Assembly: GCA_026395775.1 (NCBI GenBank)
Contig: JAPLYA010000039.1
Span: forward strand, 1-13,394
Length of the DNA: 13,394 nucleotides
Reading direction: 5' to 3'
Source: Candidatus Pacearchaeota archaeon
GTDB lineage: Archaea > Nanobdellota > Nanobdellia > Pacearchaeales > GW2011-AR1
The notes beneath the pieces were generated by a model. That model did no database searches, had not been told where the DNA came from, and was given only the letters and a program-made list of their open reading frames with translations. A program made the translations under genes and the position numbers. Positions 12,169 to 13,394 of the stretch are shown here, in pieces. Position 1 is the first letter of the stretch. Each line of letters opens with the position of its first letter.

Positions 12169-13152
12169 ATGAGTTTAAGACAAAAGTTTAATGATGGCGC
12201 AAGAGGTTTAATAGATTATATCAGCCCATCAGCAGCAGAATATTTAACAGCAGAGAGGCATTTGCCTTCACCAAGAGTCGGGACAGTTCTTTTAGCAGGA
12301 TTTCTCGCAGCAGGCTGTGCCTCAGAAGCAATTATGCCTCCTCAAGTTGCTCCAACACAACCAACAGCAAGAACAAATGCTCTTGCTTTATCAGAAGGAA
12401 GATATATTCAGCAAACCGATCCAGCAAATTATAATGTTCTATCAGAGTTGGAATTCATAGCAACCCCCCTTGGAGACAATGAAGCTGTTTATCTAGATGG
12501 TAAGGAAGTAGCTGAAAACTGCAGAATACCAATAAAATTATTACCCGAAGAACACCATAAAAGAGTAGTCAAAGGACAGGAGATTGCCTTTGTTTCAAGA
12601 GGAGATAACTTGACTTATGCTTTAGTGAGGGCAATAAGAGTTGCCCCTGGAAAATTGGAATTTTGTTTTGAAAATCCAGAATATGTTACAATTACAAAAA
12701 GAGGGGCAGTAAGAACACTGGATAATCTCCATGGGGGCATAGTTGGAACAAGGAGCATCCCAGAAAAAAGAGTTGATTGGAAAACAGTTAATCTTGGTGG
12801 TCCAGATGTTTTTAGTTATGTTCCAGCTTGGCTAAACCCTCCAAAACCAGGAGAAAAACCAGATCCAAGATTGAACACAGTAATAGTAAAGGAACCTGCA
12901 GAAAAATGGACAGAAACAAGAACGTCAAGGAATCAATATGGGCAAATAGTAGAATCAGATGAAAATAGTATCCGAGGAGAAGCTTATCTGCCTGTAAAAG
13001 CAGAGTTCAGAGTAAAACCAAGACCTCCTGCTCCAACACCTCAGCAGATTCAAGCTCAAAAAGATGCAGTTGAAAAAGCAAGAGCGGAAGAACAGAAAAA
13101 AGAAGCGATTAGAATAGATATGGAAGGCAGAAAAGCAATAATAATCAAATAA
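12169..13152 (+). CDS. Putative secreted lipoprotein of unknown function
   Basis: 327 aa, family not recognised. After an unusually long 36-residue amphipathic leader, residues 37-49 are hydrophobic (VGTVLLAGFLAAG) and end in C50 within LAAGC, a lipobox-like site. If cleaved, a lipid-anchored extracellular protein of ~278 aa would result. A PQVAPTQPT linker follows, then a region of probable beta strands (~85-180: EFIATPLGDNEAVYLDGKEV; IAFVSRGDNLTYALVRAIRV), including two cysteines (C117 and C172) that could pair. The PKPGEKPDP and RPPAPTP stretches (~227 and ~286) look like linkers, and the end is a charged helix (QKDAVEKARAEEQKKEAIR). The start fits TATA spacing of 29 nt. The stop touches the stop of the opposing gene. 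A transmembrane-anchored protein is the alternative reading. Confidence 0.75.
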   Translation: MSLRQKFNDGARGLIDYISPSAAEYLTAERHLPSPRVGTVLLAGFLAAGCASEAIMPPQVAPTQPTARTNALALSEGRYIQQTDPANYNVLSELEFIATPLGDNEAVYLDGKEVAENCRIPIKLLPEEHHKRVVKGQEIAFVSRGDNLTYALVRAIRVAPGKLEFCFENPEYVTITKRGAVRTLDNLHGGIVGTRSIPEKRVDWKTVNLGGPDVFSYVPAWLNPPKPGEKPDPRLNTVIVKEPAEKWTETRTSRNQYGQIVESDENSIRGEAYLPVKAEFRVKPRPPAPTPQQIQAQKDAVEKARAEEQKKEAIRIDMEGRKAIIIK

Positions 13153-13394
13153 CTAATTTATACTGCCCATATTCTCATTATATTGAATTCTATAATCTAC
13201 TTTTATAGCAGAATTTTCTTGACAGAACAAATGAAGAAGATATAATCCGCCCCCCCTATTATGCCCCACAAAAATTTCAGTTAAATCAATCTCTTTGTTG
13301 TTACTAGCCAAATCATATATACTTGTACTGTCAATAACTAAATTTATAGCAAGATTATTACAATCGTGCCGGATAATTGCTTTTTGTTGAGGAT
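13153..13394 (-). CDS. 3' end of an unknown minus-strand gene (partial)
   Basis: Only the last 79 codons are in the window; the 5' part lies beyond the right edge. The frame is open across the whole 242 bases and ends at TAG 13155-13153, immediately adjacent to the stop of the opposing gene, so the two genes converge with zero spacing. The segment (HDCNNLAINLVIDSTSIYDL, then DLTEIFVGHNRGGGLYLLHL) is rich in beta-prone residues and Asn/Ser; two cysteines (after HD, and in LFCQE) are visible. No family recognised. The other two minus frames stop within 60 nt, which favours this one as coding. Confidence 0.55.
   Translation of the reverse strand, partial: PQQKAIIRHDCNNLAINLVIDSTSIYDLASNNKEIDLTEIFVGHNRGGGLYLLHLFCQENSAIKVDYRIQYNENMGSIN

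Overview
The window reads as a piece of an AT-rich archaeal genome, most likely a small-genome DPANN lineage (Woesearchaeota/Pacearchaeota-like; the lineage is an inference). The archaeal evidence is direct: a TFE gene, a TFB-like gene, ribosomal protein S8e, a tRNA-Leu(UAG) with a 37/38 intron and a plausible bulge-helix-bulge splice site, and BRE/TATA promoters placed about 29 nt before start codons (leaderless transcription).

Left part, all on the minus strand (4695 down to 1): a SpoIIM-family membrane protein, then a tight pyrimidine operon read pyrE -> pyrF -> pyrC -> pyrD. pyrE/pyrF and pyrC/pyrD overlap by ATGA. These genes cover dihydroorotate synthesis/cleavage through UMP. The pyrD gene runs off the left edge and its visible part fuses a dihydroorotate dehydrogenase domain to the start of a PyrK-like flavin reductase domain. 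PyrF is the longer type-2 form and PyrE has a non-canonical PRPP loop, so the pathway looks unlike the usual archaeal set.

Middle (4696-7569): a repeat-rich spacer, a rhomboid protease (minus), a 140-bp spacer made of five successive hairpins, then TFE (minus) with a very basic C-terminal tail. Divergent from TFE is a two-gene unit of unrecognised coiled-coil proteins separated by 1 nt.

Right part (7570-13394): a bacterial-type alanyl-tRNA synthetase lacking the C-Ala domain, a convergent 95-codon unknown gene, ribosomal protein S8e, and a TFB-like gene lacking both the zinc ribbon and the final BRE-recognition helix. Next comes the intron-containing tRNA-Leu between two 120-bp direct repeats exactly 480 bp apart, then a lipoprotein-like secreted protein, and finally the 3' end of an unknown minus-strand gene that abuts it. 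No CRISPR array, IS transposase or phage gene is visible. The strongest leads are the PyrD-PyrK fusion, the doubly truncated TFB, the hairpin array and the dispersed intergenic repeat family.
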